Assembly (NCBI RefSeq): GCF_026626665.1
Contig: NZ_JAPNKE010000002.1
Coordinates: 9,878,001-9,942,000, forward strand
Direction of reading: 5' to 3'
DNA: 64,000 bases
From: Nannocystis pusilla
Lineage (GTDB): Bacteria; Myxococcota_A; Polyangia; Nannocystales; Nannocystaceae
Shown piece by piece: positions 41,724-54,091 of the stretch. The position numbers were made by a program, and so were the translations under genes. The notes under the pieces were generated by a model. That model saw nothing but the letters and a program-made list of their open reading frames with translations. It searched no databases and was not told where the DNA came from. How positions within the stretch are numbered: the first letter of the stretch is position 1; the number at the start of each line of letters is the position of its first letter.

Positions 41724-42518
41724 CTACGGGCCCACGACCGGGGCGGGGACGACGGGGCCGAACTCGGTCTTGTCGGCCGAGGCCACGTCGTCGCAGGCGT
41801 CGCCGCCGAGGTCGGCGGTGTAGACCGTCGAGGGGGCGCCCTGCAGGTACATGGTGCCGCAGCCGCCGTTGCCGTAGGCCTTGTCGGGGTCGCAGCGGAC
41901 GCAGCGCCAGCCGCTGCTGGTGCCGCTGCCGCGGTTGCACACGAACGCGTCGTCGCAGAAGTACGAGCGGCAGTGCTGGTCGAGCACGTCGAAGCCGCGC
42001 ACCGCGCTGTTGCCGGCGACCGCGGCGACGCCCTTCGGCGCGCACACGCGGGCCTCGGTCTGCTCCGGGTTGTCGGCGTCGCCGCTCAGGGTCTCGTAGG
42101 TGCGGAGCTCGAGGCCCTCGTTGCAGGTGCTGCCGTTGGGCGGGCAGCCGGCGCTGCCGTACAGCTCCTGGGCGCACGAGTAGGCGCCGCCCTCGTCGAG
42201 CGCGTCGTTGTAGGCCTTGGCCACCGGGACGCTGTCGTCGTTGGCGTAGGGCGCCGGGTTGCAGCTCACGTCCTCCTTGTCGAGGACGCTGCAGACCTTG
42301 TTGTCCTGGCTCTGGGTGAAGCCGCCGCCGCCGCCGCCGGCCGCCGCGCAGCGCGACTGCGTGCGCTTGTCGGCCAGCGCGTCCTGGAGCGGGACGTCGC
42401 AGTCGTCCGGGTTGTCGCAGCGGAACACGCCGTCGCCGTCGGGGTTCATGATGAAGTTGCAGCCGAGCGAGGCGACCACGGCGAACAGGGCGGAGGCGAC
42501 GAGCGAGCGGATGGGCAT
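41724..42518 (-). CDS. Cys-rich lipoprotein
   Basis: 264 residues. MPIRSLVASALFAVVASLGC is a lipoprotein signal (lipobox SLGC). The mature part begins NFIMNPDGDGVFRCDNPDDC and contains about 18 cysteines spaced as in the secreted, disulphide-rich proteins of this group (for example QHCRSYFCDDAFVCN and GWRCVRCDPDKAYGNGGCG). No domain recognised. Probably co-oriented with, but separate from, the kinase gene upstream (15-bp gap). Confidence 0.75.
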   Translation of the reverse strand: MPIRSLVASALFAVVASLGCNFIMNPDGDGVFRCDNPDDCDVPLQDALADKRTQSRCAAAGGGGGGFTQSQDNKVCSVLDKEDVSCNPAPYANDDSVPVAKAYNDALDEGGAYSCAQELYGSAGCPPNGSTCNEGLELRTYETLSGDADNPEQTEARVCAPKGVAAVAGNSAVRGFDVLDQHCRSYFCDDAFVCNRGSGTSSGWRCVRCDPDKAYGNGGCGTMYLQGAPSTVYTADLGGDACDDVASADKTEFGPVVPAPVVGP

Positions 42519-42533
42519 GAGCGGTGTGCGGCC

Positions 42534-44144
42534 TTAGACGGGTACGCCCGCCGAGGATACGGAGGGGGGCGGAGGAGCGCAAGCCGGGATCTGGACCTCG
42601 AAGGCGGTGCCCCCGGGCCCGGTCGAAGCCACGCGGACGCTGCCTTCGTGGTCCTGGACCAACTGCTGGACGATCGACAGCCCGAGCCCGGTGCCCTGCG
42701 GCTTGGCCGTGAAGAAGGCCTCGAACACCTTGTCGACGTCTTCGACCGGCAGGCCGGGGCCGTTGTCCTCGACGCTGACGCGCACCACGCCCGCGCCCTG
42801 GCGCAGGCGCACGGCGATCTTCGGGGTCCGCGCGAGGTCCGAGGAGAGATCGCCGAGGTCGCTCACGTCGTCGGCGGCCCCGCCGCGGCTGCCGACCAGC
42901 GCCTCCCGGGCGTTGCGCAGCAGGTTCATGAACAGCTGCCGCAGCTGGCCCGCGTCGCCCAGCACCCACGCGGGCCCGGGCGCGTCGACCTCGACCTCGA
43001 CGCCGGCGCTGCCGAGCTCCTCGGCCATGAAGTCGACCAAGCTGTGGAGCTCGGCCGCGAGGTCGGTCGGCACGCGCTCCGGCGGCTTGCGCCGGGCCAG
43101 CCCCAGGTAGTCCTCCGTGATCGCGGTGAGGCGATCGATCTCCGCGGTGATCTTGCGCAGGAGTTGTTGCGCCTCGGGGCTGGCCGAGGCGATCTCGTCG
43201 TCGAGCAGCTCGACGTTGAGGGCCACGCTCGACAGCGGGTTGCGGATCTCGTGCGTCACCTGGGCCGCGAGCTGGCCCACGGCCGCGAGGCGCTCGCCGC
43301 GGATCAGCCGGCGCTCGCGCTCCTGCAGCGCCTCCGCCATGTGGTTGAACTCGAGCGCGAGGCGGCCGACCTCGTCGCCGCGCAGGGCCCCGGGGGCGGC
43401 CACCCGCTGGGCCCAGTCGCCCTCGCCGAGCTGGCGCACGCTGGCGGCCAGGCGCCGCAGCGGCCGCAGCGTCCAGATCACGCCGAGCGCGGCCAAGAGG
43501 GCCATGACGGCGGTGGCGGCGGCCAGCAGGGCGATGGTCCGCTCGGTTTCGCGCTCGCGCTCGCTGACCTGGATCTGCAGGTCGATGATCGCGCGCGAGA
43601 CCTGGTCGTCGAGGCGGCGGAACAGCTCGTTGATCTCGTTCTCGCTGCGCACGTCGGCCAGCGCCTCGGCCGGCTTCAGGTTGGCGGCGGCGGCGGCCAG
43701 GTCCTCGAGGCGGCTCAGGACCTCGCGGAACTCGCGGAGCGTGCGGACGGCCTCCTCGCCGCCGAGCCGATCGGGGTGGGCGATCGCGCTGTCGAGCACC
43801 GAGCGGGCCTGCTGGACCTGCTCGGCGCGCGTCTCGAAGGCCTCGGCGAGGACCCCTTCGAGGCCGGGGCTCAGGCGCTGGACCTCGCTGCCGCGGCGCT
43901 CGCGAGCGTGCGTGGTGATGCGGACCGACTGGCGATAGGCGGTGGTGAGGTCCTGGTTGAACTTGACGTAGATGATGGTGAGGAGGTCGAAGCTGACCTT
44001 GAGGGCGCGCAGCTCGCGGATGATGAGCAGCGAGGTGACGCCGCTGGTGATGACCACGAGGACCACGAGCGCGGTGATCCGCGCGGCGAGGCTGTGGCGC
44101 AGGCGCAGAGGCGGAGCAGGCGGTGGGGGGAGCCCGGGCGGCAC
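42534..44144 (-). CDS. membrane sensor histidine kinase
   Basis: 536 residues from GTG 44144. First membrane helix ITALVVLVVITSGVTSLLII (about 24-43), a 190-residue periplasmic helical sensor (LTTAYRQSVRITTHARERRG...), second helix ALLAAATAVMALLAALGVIW, HAMP linker (LRPLRRLAASVRQLGEGDWA), HisKA with phospho-acceptor in AAQVTHEIRNPLSSVALNVE, and HATPase with N box LRQLFMNLLRNAREAL, G1 VSVEDNGPGLP and G2 PQGTGLGLSIVQQL. Probably autophosphorylates on His in answer to an unknown signal. No response regulator gene is adjacent (orphan). The C-terminus has the short Pro/Ser extension CAPPPPSVSSAG. Confidence 0.92.
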   Translation of the reverse strand: MPPGLPPPPAPPLRLRHSLAARITALVVLVVITSGVTSLLIIRELRALKVSFDLLTIIYVKFNQDLTTAYRQSVRITTHARERRGSEVQRLSPGLEGVLAEAFETRAEQVQQARSVLDSAIAHPDRLGGEEAVRTLREFREVLSRLEDLAAAAANLKPAEALADVRSENEINELFRRLDDQVSRAIIDLQIQVSERERETERTIALLAAATAVMALLAALGVIWTLRPLRRLAASVRQLGEGDWAQRVAAPGALRGDEVGRLALEFNHMAEALQERERRLIRGERLAAVGQLAAQVTHEIRNPLSSVALNVELLDDEIASASPEAQQLLRKITAEIDRLTAITEDYLGLARRKPPERVPTDLAAELHSLVDFMAEELGSAGVEVEVDAPGPAWVLGDAGQLRQLFMNLLRNAREALVGSRGGAADDVSDLGDLSSDLARTPKIAVRLRQGAGVVRVSVEDNGPGLPVEDVDKVFEAFFTAKPQGTGLGLSIVQQLVQDHEGSVRVASTGPGGTAFEVQIPACAPPPPSVSSAGVPV

Positions 44145-44312
44145 GCGCGGCGATGATGCCGCGTCGGCGCGGCCGGCAAAACCGGCAAGGCGTCGGTAAG
44201 GCCCGGGTCGGTGAGAAAAACCGTGCGCGCGGTCCGGCGGCCGCGGCCGTCCGCCGCCTGATGACGCGGGCCTCTTCCCTGGCGGCGCATCCCGTGCGAC
44301 GTTTGGGCCCCG

Positions 44313-45434
44313 ATGTCGCCCCGCCCGCGCCGACTGTCCCCGCCTGCGACCGCCCTGTCGCTGGCGCTCGCCCTGTCGCTCAGCCTGCCCACGACCGCGG
44401 CCGCCGCGCCCGTGGCGGGCAAGGGCTCGGTCCTCACGCTCGAGGGCGACGATCCCGCCAAGGCGGTGGCGCTGACGAAGGCGCTGCAGTCGGAGTTCGC
44501 GGCGCGCGGGGTCGGCGGCGGGCGCGACATGTCGCTGTCGGAGCTGAAGCTGACGATGGGCTGCGACGAGCCGCCGTCGCCGAAGTGCCTGGCCGAGGGC
44601 GGGCGCACGCTCGGCGTCGACAACATGGTCTACGGGTCGCTGGCGAAGAGCGGCGGCGGGTACGTGGTGCAGCTCAACCTGCTCGAGGTCGGCGGGGCGA
44701 GCGTGAAGGAGTCGGTGACCGCGGAGTACCCGGCGTCGGCGCTCGAGGCGGGGCAGGTGCAGGCGACCGCGAAGGACCTGGTCGGCCGCGTGCTCGGGGC
44801 CGAGAAGACCGCGGAGCCGGTGCCGGCAGAGACCGAGCCGGAGCCCGAGCCGCAGCCGGAGGCGGGCAAGTCGAAGCTGGTGTGGGGCCGCTACAAGGAC
44901 CAGCCGAAGTGGAAGAAGGCCGGCCTGGCGGCCTCGGCGACGGTCGCGGTGCTGGCGTTCGGCGCGGGCATCGGCCTGTTCATGGCGTGGCGCAAGCCGA
45001 ACGGGCCGGTCTTCAAGAAGATGCTGCAGCTCGCCGAGGACTCGTACGACACCAAGACCACCGACGACGACGTGCGCTACGGCGAGGGCGAAGACATCTG
45101 TCGCAACGCCCGCGCGCCGCTCGGCGACGGCGTGACCAACGCCGCGGTCGCCAACCAGTGCACCCGCGGCGAGAACATGGCCAAGGCGACCACCGGCATG
45201 CTCGTGCTCGGCGGCGTCGCCCTGGCCTCGACGATCGCCTTCACCACGCTGATGTTCGTCCACCGCGAGTCGCCCGGGATGGCCAAGATGCGCAAGCACG
45301 GCGTCAACTTCGGCGCCGCGCCGACGTTCGGCGGCGGGGTGATGTTCGGCGGCGGCATGCGCTTCGAGATCCAGCCGGCGCGCCGGTGTCGACAATCGCG
45401 CCGCGCGGCCGCGTGGCGCGGTCGTCCGATTTGA
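44313..45434 (+). CDS. exported/membrane protein of unknown function
   Basis: 373 residues. Signal peptide (LSLALALSLSLPTTAAAAPV), a domain of about 130 residues (LTKALQSEFAARGVGGGRDM; MGCDEPPSPKCLAEGGRTLG; NMVYGSLAKSGGGYVVQLNL) that resembles domains assessing protein families with repeated sensor-like beta strands, a Glu/Pro linker, then two membrane helices (AGLAASATVAVLAFGAGIGL and TGMLVLGGVALASTIAFTTL). Such signal peptide, periplasmic domain and two-helix layouts are common in myxobacterial proteins annotated only as hypothetical. The end, Arg-rich after FEIQPARR, may be out of frame. Confidence 0.7.
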   Translation: MSPRPRRLSPPATALSLALALSLSLPTTAAAAPVAGKGSVLTLEGDDPAKAVALTKALQSEFAARGVGGGRDMSLSELKLTMGCDEPPSPKCLAEGGRTLGVDNMVYGSLAKSGGGYVVQLNLLEVGGASVKESVTAEYPASALEAGQVQATAKDLVGRVLGAEKTAEPVPAETEPEPEPQPEAGKSKLVWGRYKDQPKWKKAGLAASATVAVLAFGAGIGLFMAWRKPNGPVFKKMLQLAEDSYDTKTTDDDVRYGEGEDICRNARAPLGDGVTNAAVANQCTRGENMAKATTGMLVLGGVALASTIAFTTLMFVHRESPGMAKMRKHGVNFGAAPTFGGGVMFGGGMRFEIQPARRCRQSRRAAAWRGRPI

Positions 45435-45446
45435 GAATGATGATAG

Positions 45447-45475
45447 TTGACGAGGCGGCGGGGTCGTGTTATTCC
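45447..45475 (+). promoter_or_regulatory. sigma-70-type promoter upstream of a micro-ORF and tuf
   Basis: TTGACG at 45447-45452, a 17-bp spacer, then TATTCC at 45470-45475. A transcript starting about 45482 would begin almost at the ATG 45485 and could run on to the EF-Tu gene at 45830. Confidence 0.5.
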
Positions 45476-45484
45476 CTGCCCGTC

Positions 45485-45562
45485 ATGCTTCGCGCCACCA
45501 ACATGCTCCAGTCGCAGCTCGCGCTCTCGCAGCCGCAGCTCCTGGATTTGTTGTGCGCCTGA
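45485..45562 (+). CDS. possible leaderless 25-residue peptide gene
   Basis: MLRATNMLQSQLALSQPQLL followed by DLLCA. It is preceded by a good promoter with almost no leader. Downstream in another frame, 45558-45638 reads APGELQDALDRVVDPVCEAFGA-like text with a stop, so the gene may continue there through a frameshift to about 50 residues with two cysteines. Small, amphipathic, Leu/Gln-rich; no family recognised. It could equally be non-coding leader RNA for tuf. Confidence 0.35.
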   Translation: MLRATNMLQSQLALSQPQLLDLLCA

Positions 45563-45720
45563 GGCGGCGGCTCCGGGCGAGCTGCAGGACGCGCTTGACC
45601 GGGTGGTAGACCCGGTCTGCGAGGCTTTCGGCGCCTGAGCGCCGAGGTCCGGCTCAGGCCGCGATCGCGCTGGCGATCGGCGGTGCTGCGCCGGGACCTC
45701 GCATTGTCGCCATTGCTGCG

Positions 45721-45738
45721 TATGTCCGAAGGGACATG
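45721..45738. repeat. 14-bp-period palindrome upstream of tuf
   Basis: TATGTCCGAAGGGACATG; half-sites 45721 and 45735, about 90 bp before the EF-Tu start codon. Confidence 0.65.
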
Positions 45739-45829
45739 CGAAGCATTGGCCTGACGAGACCATCGGGTGCGACCCCCGAGGATCTCATTGCGTAGTGCCT
45801 GGGAGACCAGGAGAAGATGTGAGTATGTC

Positions 45830-46978
<1,149 letters not shown>

Positions 46979-46995
46979 GTCGCTCCTGAAAAAAT

Positions 46996-47030
46996 GAGCG
47001 CCGGCCGGTTCGTCGAACCGGTCGGCGCTC
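46996..47030. terminator. strong bidirectional terminator after tuf
   Basis: 35-bp hairpin, 17-bp arms with one mismatch around a single central T (GAGCGCCGGCCGGTTCG / CGAACCGGTCGGCGCTC), followed by CTTGCT and preceded by AAAAAA (46989-46994). It serves the plus-strand tuf gene and, with its A run, the minus-strand gene ending at 47034. Confidence 0.85.
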
Positions 47031-47033
47031 TTG

Positions 47034-47588
47034 CTAACAAACGAGGAGGCGTCCAGGATCGAGGGTGTCCTCGGCCTCGCCGTCACCCTCGTCCTCGGGC
47101 TGCGGCTCGTCCTCGCCGTCGCCCTCGTCCTCGGGGGCCTCGTCCTCGCCGTCGCCCTCGTCCTCGGGGGCCTCGTCCTCGCCGTCGCCCTCGTCCTCGG
47201 GGGACTCGTCCTCGCCGTCGCCCTCGTCCTCGGGGGCCTCGTCCTCGCCGTCGCCCTCGTCCTCGGGGGACTCGTCCTCGTCCTCGGCGTCGTCGTCGTC
47301 GTCGTCCGGGGTGCCGTCGTTGTCGTCGTCCTCGTCTTCTTCGTCGTCGATGCCGTCGTCGTCGACGTCGTCCTTGTCGTCGTCGTCGTCCTTGTCATCG
47401 ATGCCGTCGTCGTCGTCGTCGTCGTCCTGGTCGTCGTCGACGCCGTCGTTGTCGTCGTCCTTGTCTTCGGGATCTTCGACGCCGTCGCCGTCGCGATCGA
47501 ACACGGAGCCGTTCAGATCGATGTCACAGCCGGCGGTGCCGAGCGAGAGGGCGGTGAGCAGAACGAGGGGCAGGGAGCGAATCAACAT
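47034..47588 (-). CDS. Asp/Glu-rich calcium-binding-type lipoprotein
   Basis: 184 residues. MLIRSLPLVLLTALSLGTAG ends in lipobox TAGC. The mature protein is almost entirely Asp, Glu and Gly: first DRDGDGVEDPEDKDDDNDGV, thrombospondin type-3-like loops (DxDxDG), then long runs of Asp, then five to six copies of an 11-residue unit PEDEGDGEDEA (33-bp direct repeats, about 47083-47280). The charge suggests a calcium-binding, extended surface protein. A terminal Cys is present (RLLVC). Repeat number is likely variable between strains. Confidence 0.8.
   Translation of the reverse strand: MLIRSLPLVLLTALSLGTAGCDIDLNGSVFDRDGDGVEDPEDKDDDNDGVDDDQDDDDDDDGIDDKDDDDDKDDVDDDGIDDEEDEDDDNDGTPDDDDDDAEDEDESPEDEGDGEDEAPEDEGDGEDESPEDEGDGEDEAPEDEGDGEDEAPEDEGDGEDEPQPEDEGDGEAEDTLDPGRLLVC
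47083..47280. repeat. 33-bp tandem repeats in the acidic lipoprotein gene
   Basis: Five to six near-identical copies of the coding unit for PEDEGDGEDE(A/S); differences are confined to the Ala/Ser codon. Confidence 0.85.
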
Positions 47589-47690
47589 AAAGCGTGCGTC
47601 CTTCGTTGCTCGAGTCCCCGGTCCGGCGTCGCTGTTACAGGCGACGCGAAGAAAGTTCGACGGGTCCTCGCGGCAGGTCGAGGTCGCACG

Positions 47691-48563
47691 TCAGTAGCCG
47701 CGGTAGGTCGGCGGCGGCGGCGCGTAGCGGTTGGGGAACGGGTCGGCGGTGTCGCGGCGCAGCAGGTCGTCGTGGCCGGCCTCGCGGAAGAAGGCGACGC
47801 CGATGACGCCGATGTTGCGCGGCTTGCCCATCTGCGCGGCGTAGCCGCTGTCGGTGTCGCTGAAGCGGAAGGCGGCGACGGTGTCGTCGGAGGTCCGCCA
47901 GCCCTCGATGGCGAAGCTGGTGTACGGGGCGACGACGTAGCCGCGCTTGTGGAAGTCCGCCTCTCCGCCGTCGAGGACGTCGAGGCCGTCGACCGAGGCG
48001 ACGACCTCGACGCGCTGGGCAGTGTGATTCTCGACGCCGATGGTGTAGCGCGCGCCGATCTCTCCGACCGCGTAGACATCACCGCCGACCTGCGCAGCCG
48101 ACAGCGGCGCGCCGTACTCGTCGCGCAGGGTGACGCTCACGGCGTCGCTCTGCTGGATCGCCGGGAACAGGTGGGGCGAGCCCGTCTTGTGCTGGGCGAT
48201 CTGCTGCACCCCCGCGGCGTCGTTGTAGCGCAGGCTGAGCACCAGATCGGGGTTGTAGGCGTCGGCGCGCTCGAACCGGGTGCCACGCACCGAGCTGGAG
48301 CGCTGCTCGCCGTAGGCAGTGCCGAGGCCGCGAGATCGCTCGCGCTCGGCGAGCTTGCCGCTCACGCTCGCCTCACCGCCGCCCGGGGCCATCGGCGCGG
48401 CCTCGTCGGCGGTGGCGGAGAGCTGAGATTGGGGCGTGCTCGCGGGGGTGTAGCCGGCCGACTCGGGGGCGTTCAGGTGGGCCACGCCGGGGTGTTTGCT
48501 GCAAGCGGCGAGGGCGGCGACGGAGGCGAGGAGGAGCGAGGCGACGACGGTGGAGCGGGGCAT
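47691..48563 (-). CDS. lipoprotein, unknown function
   Basis: 290 residues with lipobox LAAC (ASLLLASVAALAACSKHPG). After a disordered segment of about 75 residues come beta-rich blocks: NPDLVLSLRYNDAAGVQQIA, YTIGVENHTAQRVEVVASVD, GYVVAPYTSFAIEGWRTSDD and TVAAFRFSDTDSGYAAQMGK, followed by NIGVIGVAFFREAG. This order is seen in bacterial proteins of unknown function related to type VI/periplasmic helper proteins; I cannot name it. C-terminus is Pro/Tyr-rich (RYAPPPPTYRGY). Confidence 0.7.
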   Translation of the reverse strand: MPRSTVVASLLLASVAALAACSKHPGVAHLNAPESAGYTPASTPQSQLSATADEAAPMAPGGGEASVSGKLAERERSRGLGTAYGEQRSSSVRGTRFERADAYNPDLVLSLRYNDAAGVQQIAQHKTGSPHLFPAIQQSDAVSVTLRDEYGAPLSAAQVGGDVYAVGEIGARYTIGVENHTAQRVEVVASVDGLDVLDGGEADFHKRGYVVAPYTSFAIEGWRTSDDTVAAFRFSDTDSGYAAQMGKPRNIGVIGVAFFREAGHDDLLRRDTADPFPNRYAPPPPTYRGY

Positions 48564-48644
48564 GGCGTTCGTCCGGTTGCGCGACCCGAACGCGGCCGGT
48601 CGGTGGCGCTTACACCGACGAACAGGGGCGGGTTTGCGCGCGGC

Positions 48645-49502
48645 TCACGGGCGCCACAGCTGGAGATGGTCGGCGACGTAGTCGGTGAGGGTCCGCGGGC
48701 GCCGGCCGAGGAGAGCGCCGAGGGTGGGGTCGATCGTCGCGGCGTGACCCCGACGCAGGCCGAGGTGGAGCAGCGTCTGGACGATGACCTGTCCCAAAGG
48801 CAAGCCGCGTGAGGACAGCCGCCGGGCGTAGCCGAACGCGCTCGCCGGGGTGTAGCGGATCGGTCGCCCGAGCGCGCGGGTGAGCAGCTCGGCGACCTCG
48901 GTGAAGTCGAGCGCCTCGCCGCCGGTGAGCGTGTGACCGCGGCCGCGGTGCTCGGACGGCTCGACGAGGATGTCGGCGGCGAGCTGGCCGAGGTCGCGCG
49001 TGTCGACCCAGGCCACGCGACCCCGACCGGCGGGCACGTAGAGTTCGTCGCGTTCGCGCAGGTCGGCTCGGTAGGCGGTGCCGAGGTTCTGGGCGAAGAA
49101 GCCCGGCCGCAAGATGGTCCAAGGGACATGTCCGCGGGCGAGGTGCCGCTCGACGGCGTGGTGCGGGACGATGCGGTTGTGCTCGGCGCCGATGACCGAG
49201 AGGAAGACGACGTGCGGTACGGCGGCGGCAGCAGCGGCGTCGACGAGGGCGCAGAGGGTCGGGCGCACGTCGGCGATCGCCGGCGGCCGGACGAGGAACA
49301 GGCCTCCGGCGCCGGCGACCGCGGACGCGAAGGTGTCGGGCCGGCGGAAGTCGAGGACGACCGGGGTGACTCCCTGACGAGGTGCGAGGAGCGAGGGATC
49401 GCGGACGCCGATGCTGCAGGCCACGCCGCGGGCGAGCAGTCGCTCGACGACGGCGCTGCCGACGTTGCCGGTCGCGCCGGTGACGAGGATCGGGCCGGGC
49501 AT
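48645..49502 (-). CDS. NmrA-like NAD(P)-binding protein
   Basis: 285 residues. The Rossmann motif GPILVTGATGNVGSAVVERL is at the N-terminus, then LDFRRPDTFASAVAGAGGLF, HVVFLSVIGAEHNRIVPHHA and TILRPGFFAQNLG. Family members act as NAD(P)-dependent oxidoreductases or as redox sensors binding regulators. The Tyr-x-x-x-Lys of classical short-chain dehydrogenases is replaced by HHAVERHL, as usual for NmrA types. A 14-bp repeat (49113-49130) writes GHVPWT at the position where homologues have SGLDWT. Confidence 0.85.
   Translation of the reverse strand: MPGPILVTGATGNVGSAVVERLLARGVACSIGVRDPSLLAPRQGVTPVVLDFRRPDTFASAVAGAGGLFLVRPPAIADVRPTLCALVDAAAAAAVPHVVFLSVIGAEHNRIVPHHAVERHLARGHVPWTILRPGFFAQNLGTAYRADLRERDELYVPAGRGRVAWVDTRDLGQLAADILVEPSEHRGRGHTLTGGEALDFTEVAELLTRALGRPIRYTPASAFGYARRLSSRGLPLGQVIVQTLLHLGLRRGHAATIDPTLGALLGRRPRTLTDYVADHLQLWRP
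49113..49130. repeat. 14-bp-period repeat, 2 units, in the NmrA-like gene
   Basis: GATGGTCCAAGGGACATG; half-sites 49113 and 49127. Confidence 0.55.
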
Positions 49503-49748
49503 GCGGGGAGGATATCAACCCGGCCGGCCAGGCGTCTCCATAGTGGAGGTCGGCCCGCTCGAGGTCGAAGCGCCGCGGGTGTCTTTGCGAGCGGGCGTTG
49601 CTCGCGGCTACGCAACGTCAGGGTGGAGGTCTCGAGGTCGAAGCGCCGCGGGTGTCTTCTCGTCCGGTCGCTCGCGGCTACGCGTCTCAGGATGTCCACT
49701 CGAGGTCGAAGCGCCGCAGGTATTCTCTCGGGGGGTCGTCGCTCGCGG

Positions 49749-51349
<1,601 letters not shown>

Positions 51350-51359
51350 ATGGCGCCCA

Positions 51360-51379
51360 ATCTATCAGAGATTATAGAT
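51360..51379. promoter_or_regulatory. candidate RtcR upstream activating site
   Basis: ATCTAT-N8-ATAGAT inverted repeat in the AT-rich rtcR-rtcB intergenic region, about 105 bp upstream of the -24 element of the rtcB promoter, the position expected for an enhancer-binding protein. Confidence 0.5.
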
Positions 51380-51463
51380 TCGGATAGAAAATTGTGCTGG
51401 CCAAGGCTCGGTGGCCTTCGGTAAGATCTTGAAAATATCTCGTTAATCCCTGAGTCACGGCCG

Positions 51464-51481
51464 CCAGGCACGTTCTCTGCG
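51464..51481 (+). promoter_or_regulatory. sigma-54 promoter of rtcBA
   Basis: CCAGGCACGTTCTCTGCG: GG at 51467-51468 and GC at 51479-51480, the exact -24/-12 spacing, with GGCACG matching the consensus. Transcription would start near 51492, 14 bp before rtcB. Confidence 0.8.
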
Positions 51482-51505
51482 ATACCGGGCTTCAGGAGAA
51501 CGCCG

Positions 51506-52741
<1,236 letters not shown>

Positions 52742-52742
52742 G

Positions 52743-53780
52743 ATGCAGGCGCCGAAGGACGCGATCGTGATCGACGGCTCGGAGGGCGAGGGCGGCGGCC
52801 AGATCCTCCGCACCTCGCTGGCCCTGTCGCTCATCACGGGGCGGCCCTTCCACCTGATCAAGCTGCGGGCGCGTCGGCACAAGCCGGGGCTGCTCCGCCA
52901 GCACCTCACGGCCGTGCGCGCGGCCACCAGCGTCGGCGCGGCCAAGGTCCAGGGCGACGCGCTCGGCTCGCAAGAGCTGGTCTTTCAGCCAGGTCCGGTC
53001 AAGCACGGCGAGTACGCGTTCTCGGTCGGCAGCGCCGGCAGCGTGACGCTGGTGCTGCAGACGGTGATCTGGCCGCTGCTGCACGCGCCGGGCACGTCGA
53101 CGCTGAGCTTCGAGGGCGGGACGCACAACCCGATGGCGCCGCCGTTCGAGTTCATCGCCGAGGTGTTCCTGCCGCTGCTGCGCCGCATGGGCGCGCAGGT
53201 GCAGGCGAACCTCGAGCGCGTCGGCTTCTACCCGGCCGGAGGCGGCCGCTTCACCGCCAAGGTCACCGGCGGCGAGCCGCTGCAGCCGCTGGAGTGGCAC
53301 GAGCGCGGCCAGGTCGTGCGCCGCCAGGCGCGGGCGATCTACGCCAACCTGCCGAAGTCGATCGCCGACCGCGAGCTGCGGGCGGTGCAGAACCTGCTCG
53401 GGTGGGAGCGCTCCGAGCTGCGCGCGATCGAGGTCGAGAGCGCCGGGCCCGGCAACGCGCTGCTGCTGTCCGTCGAGTTCGAACACGGCTGCGAGCTGTT
53501 CTCCGCGTTCGGCGAGAAGCGGATCTCCGCCGAGCAGGTCGCCGCGCGCGTGGTCAAGGAGCTCGGCGAACACCTCGGCTCCGACGCGCCCGTCGGCCCG
53601 CACCTCGCCGACCAACTGCTCATCCCGCTGGCCCTCGCCGGCGGCGGCAGCTTCCGCTCGCACGCGCTGACGCAGCACACGCTGACGAACATGGAGATCG
53701 TCGGGCGCTTCCTGCCGGTCAAGTTCGCGGTGACCGACGCGCCCGGCGACACGCGCCGCGTGACGGTCGGCGCCCGCTGA
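52743..53780 (+). CDS. rtcA: RNA 3'-terminal phosphate cyclase RtcA
   Basis: 345 residues. IDGSEGEGGGQILRTSLALS at the N-terminus, LRARRHKPGLLRQHLTAVRA, GSAGSVTLVLQTVIWPLLHA, GGTHNPMAPPFEFIAEVFLP and the catalytic-His region FRSHALTQHTLTNMEIVGRF (His accepts AMP). It converts 3'-phosphates to 2',3'-cyclic phosphates with ATP, supplying substrate for RtcB. Coupled to rtcB. Confidence 0.96.
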   Translation: MQAPKDAIVIDGSEGEGGGQILRTSLALSLITGRPFHLIKLRARRHKPGLLRQHLTAVRAATSVGAAKVQGDALGSQELVFQPGPVKHGEYAFSVGSAGSVTLVLQTVIWPLLHAPGTSTLSFEGGTHNPMAPPFEFIAEVFLPLLRRMGAQVQANLERVGFYPAGGGRFTAKVTGGEPLQPLEWHERGQVVRRQARAIYANLPKSIADRELRAVQNLLGWERSELRAIEVESAGPGNALLLSVEFEHGCELFSAFGEKRISAEQVAARVVKELGEHLGSDAPVGPHLADQLLIPLALAGGGSFRSHALTQHTLTNMEIVGRFLPVKFAVTDAPGDTRRVTVGAR

Positions 53781-53854
53781 GCAGCGGTGTGCGGACAGAA
53801 CTTCGTGCTCGGCAACGTCGAGCGCGAAGGATCGATGCGGCAGCGTCGCTTTGA

Positions 53855-53914
53855 CATGTCCGATAGGACAGGGCGAAAAGAGCATGTCGAACAGGCCATG
53901 TCCGTTCAGACATG
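53855..53914. repeat. 14-bp-period array, 5 units, after rtcA
   Basis: CATG 53855, CAGG 53869, CATG 53883, CATG 53897, CATG 53911. It lies in the 311-bp gap between rtcA and the TetR gene, closer to rtcA. Confidence 0.85.
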
Positions 53915-53991
53915 GCTCCGCCCAGCCCCGCGAGATCGGCCTTCGGCCACCTCGTGAGCGCGAGCGCAGGCCCTGCTGCGCGGCAATTTTC

Positions 53992-54020
53992 TTGACCGAC
54001 CGGTCTGGTACCACTATCTT
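53992..54020 (+). promoter_or_regulatory. promoter with internal operator upstream of the TetR gene
   Basis: TTGACC at 53992-53997, 17-bp spacer, TATCTT at 54015-54020. The spacer holds two palindromes, GACCG-AC-CGGTC (53994-54005) and TGGTACCA (54006-54013), typical positions for autorepression by a TetR dimer. A second TTGACT starts at 54019. Confidence 0.65.
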
Positions 54021-54091
54021 GACTGGGTGGTCCAGAATTCTACGCTCAAGAACGGCCCCGCCCGCGGGCCTACTACCAGCACTTACACGAG

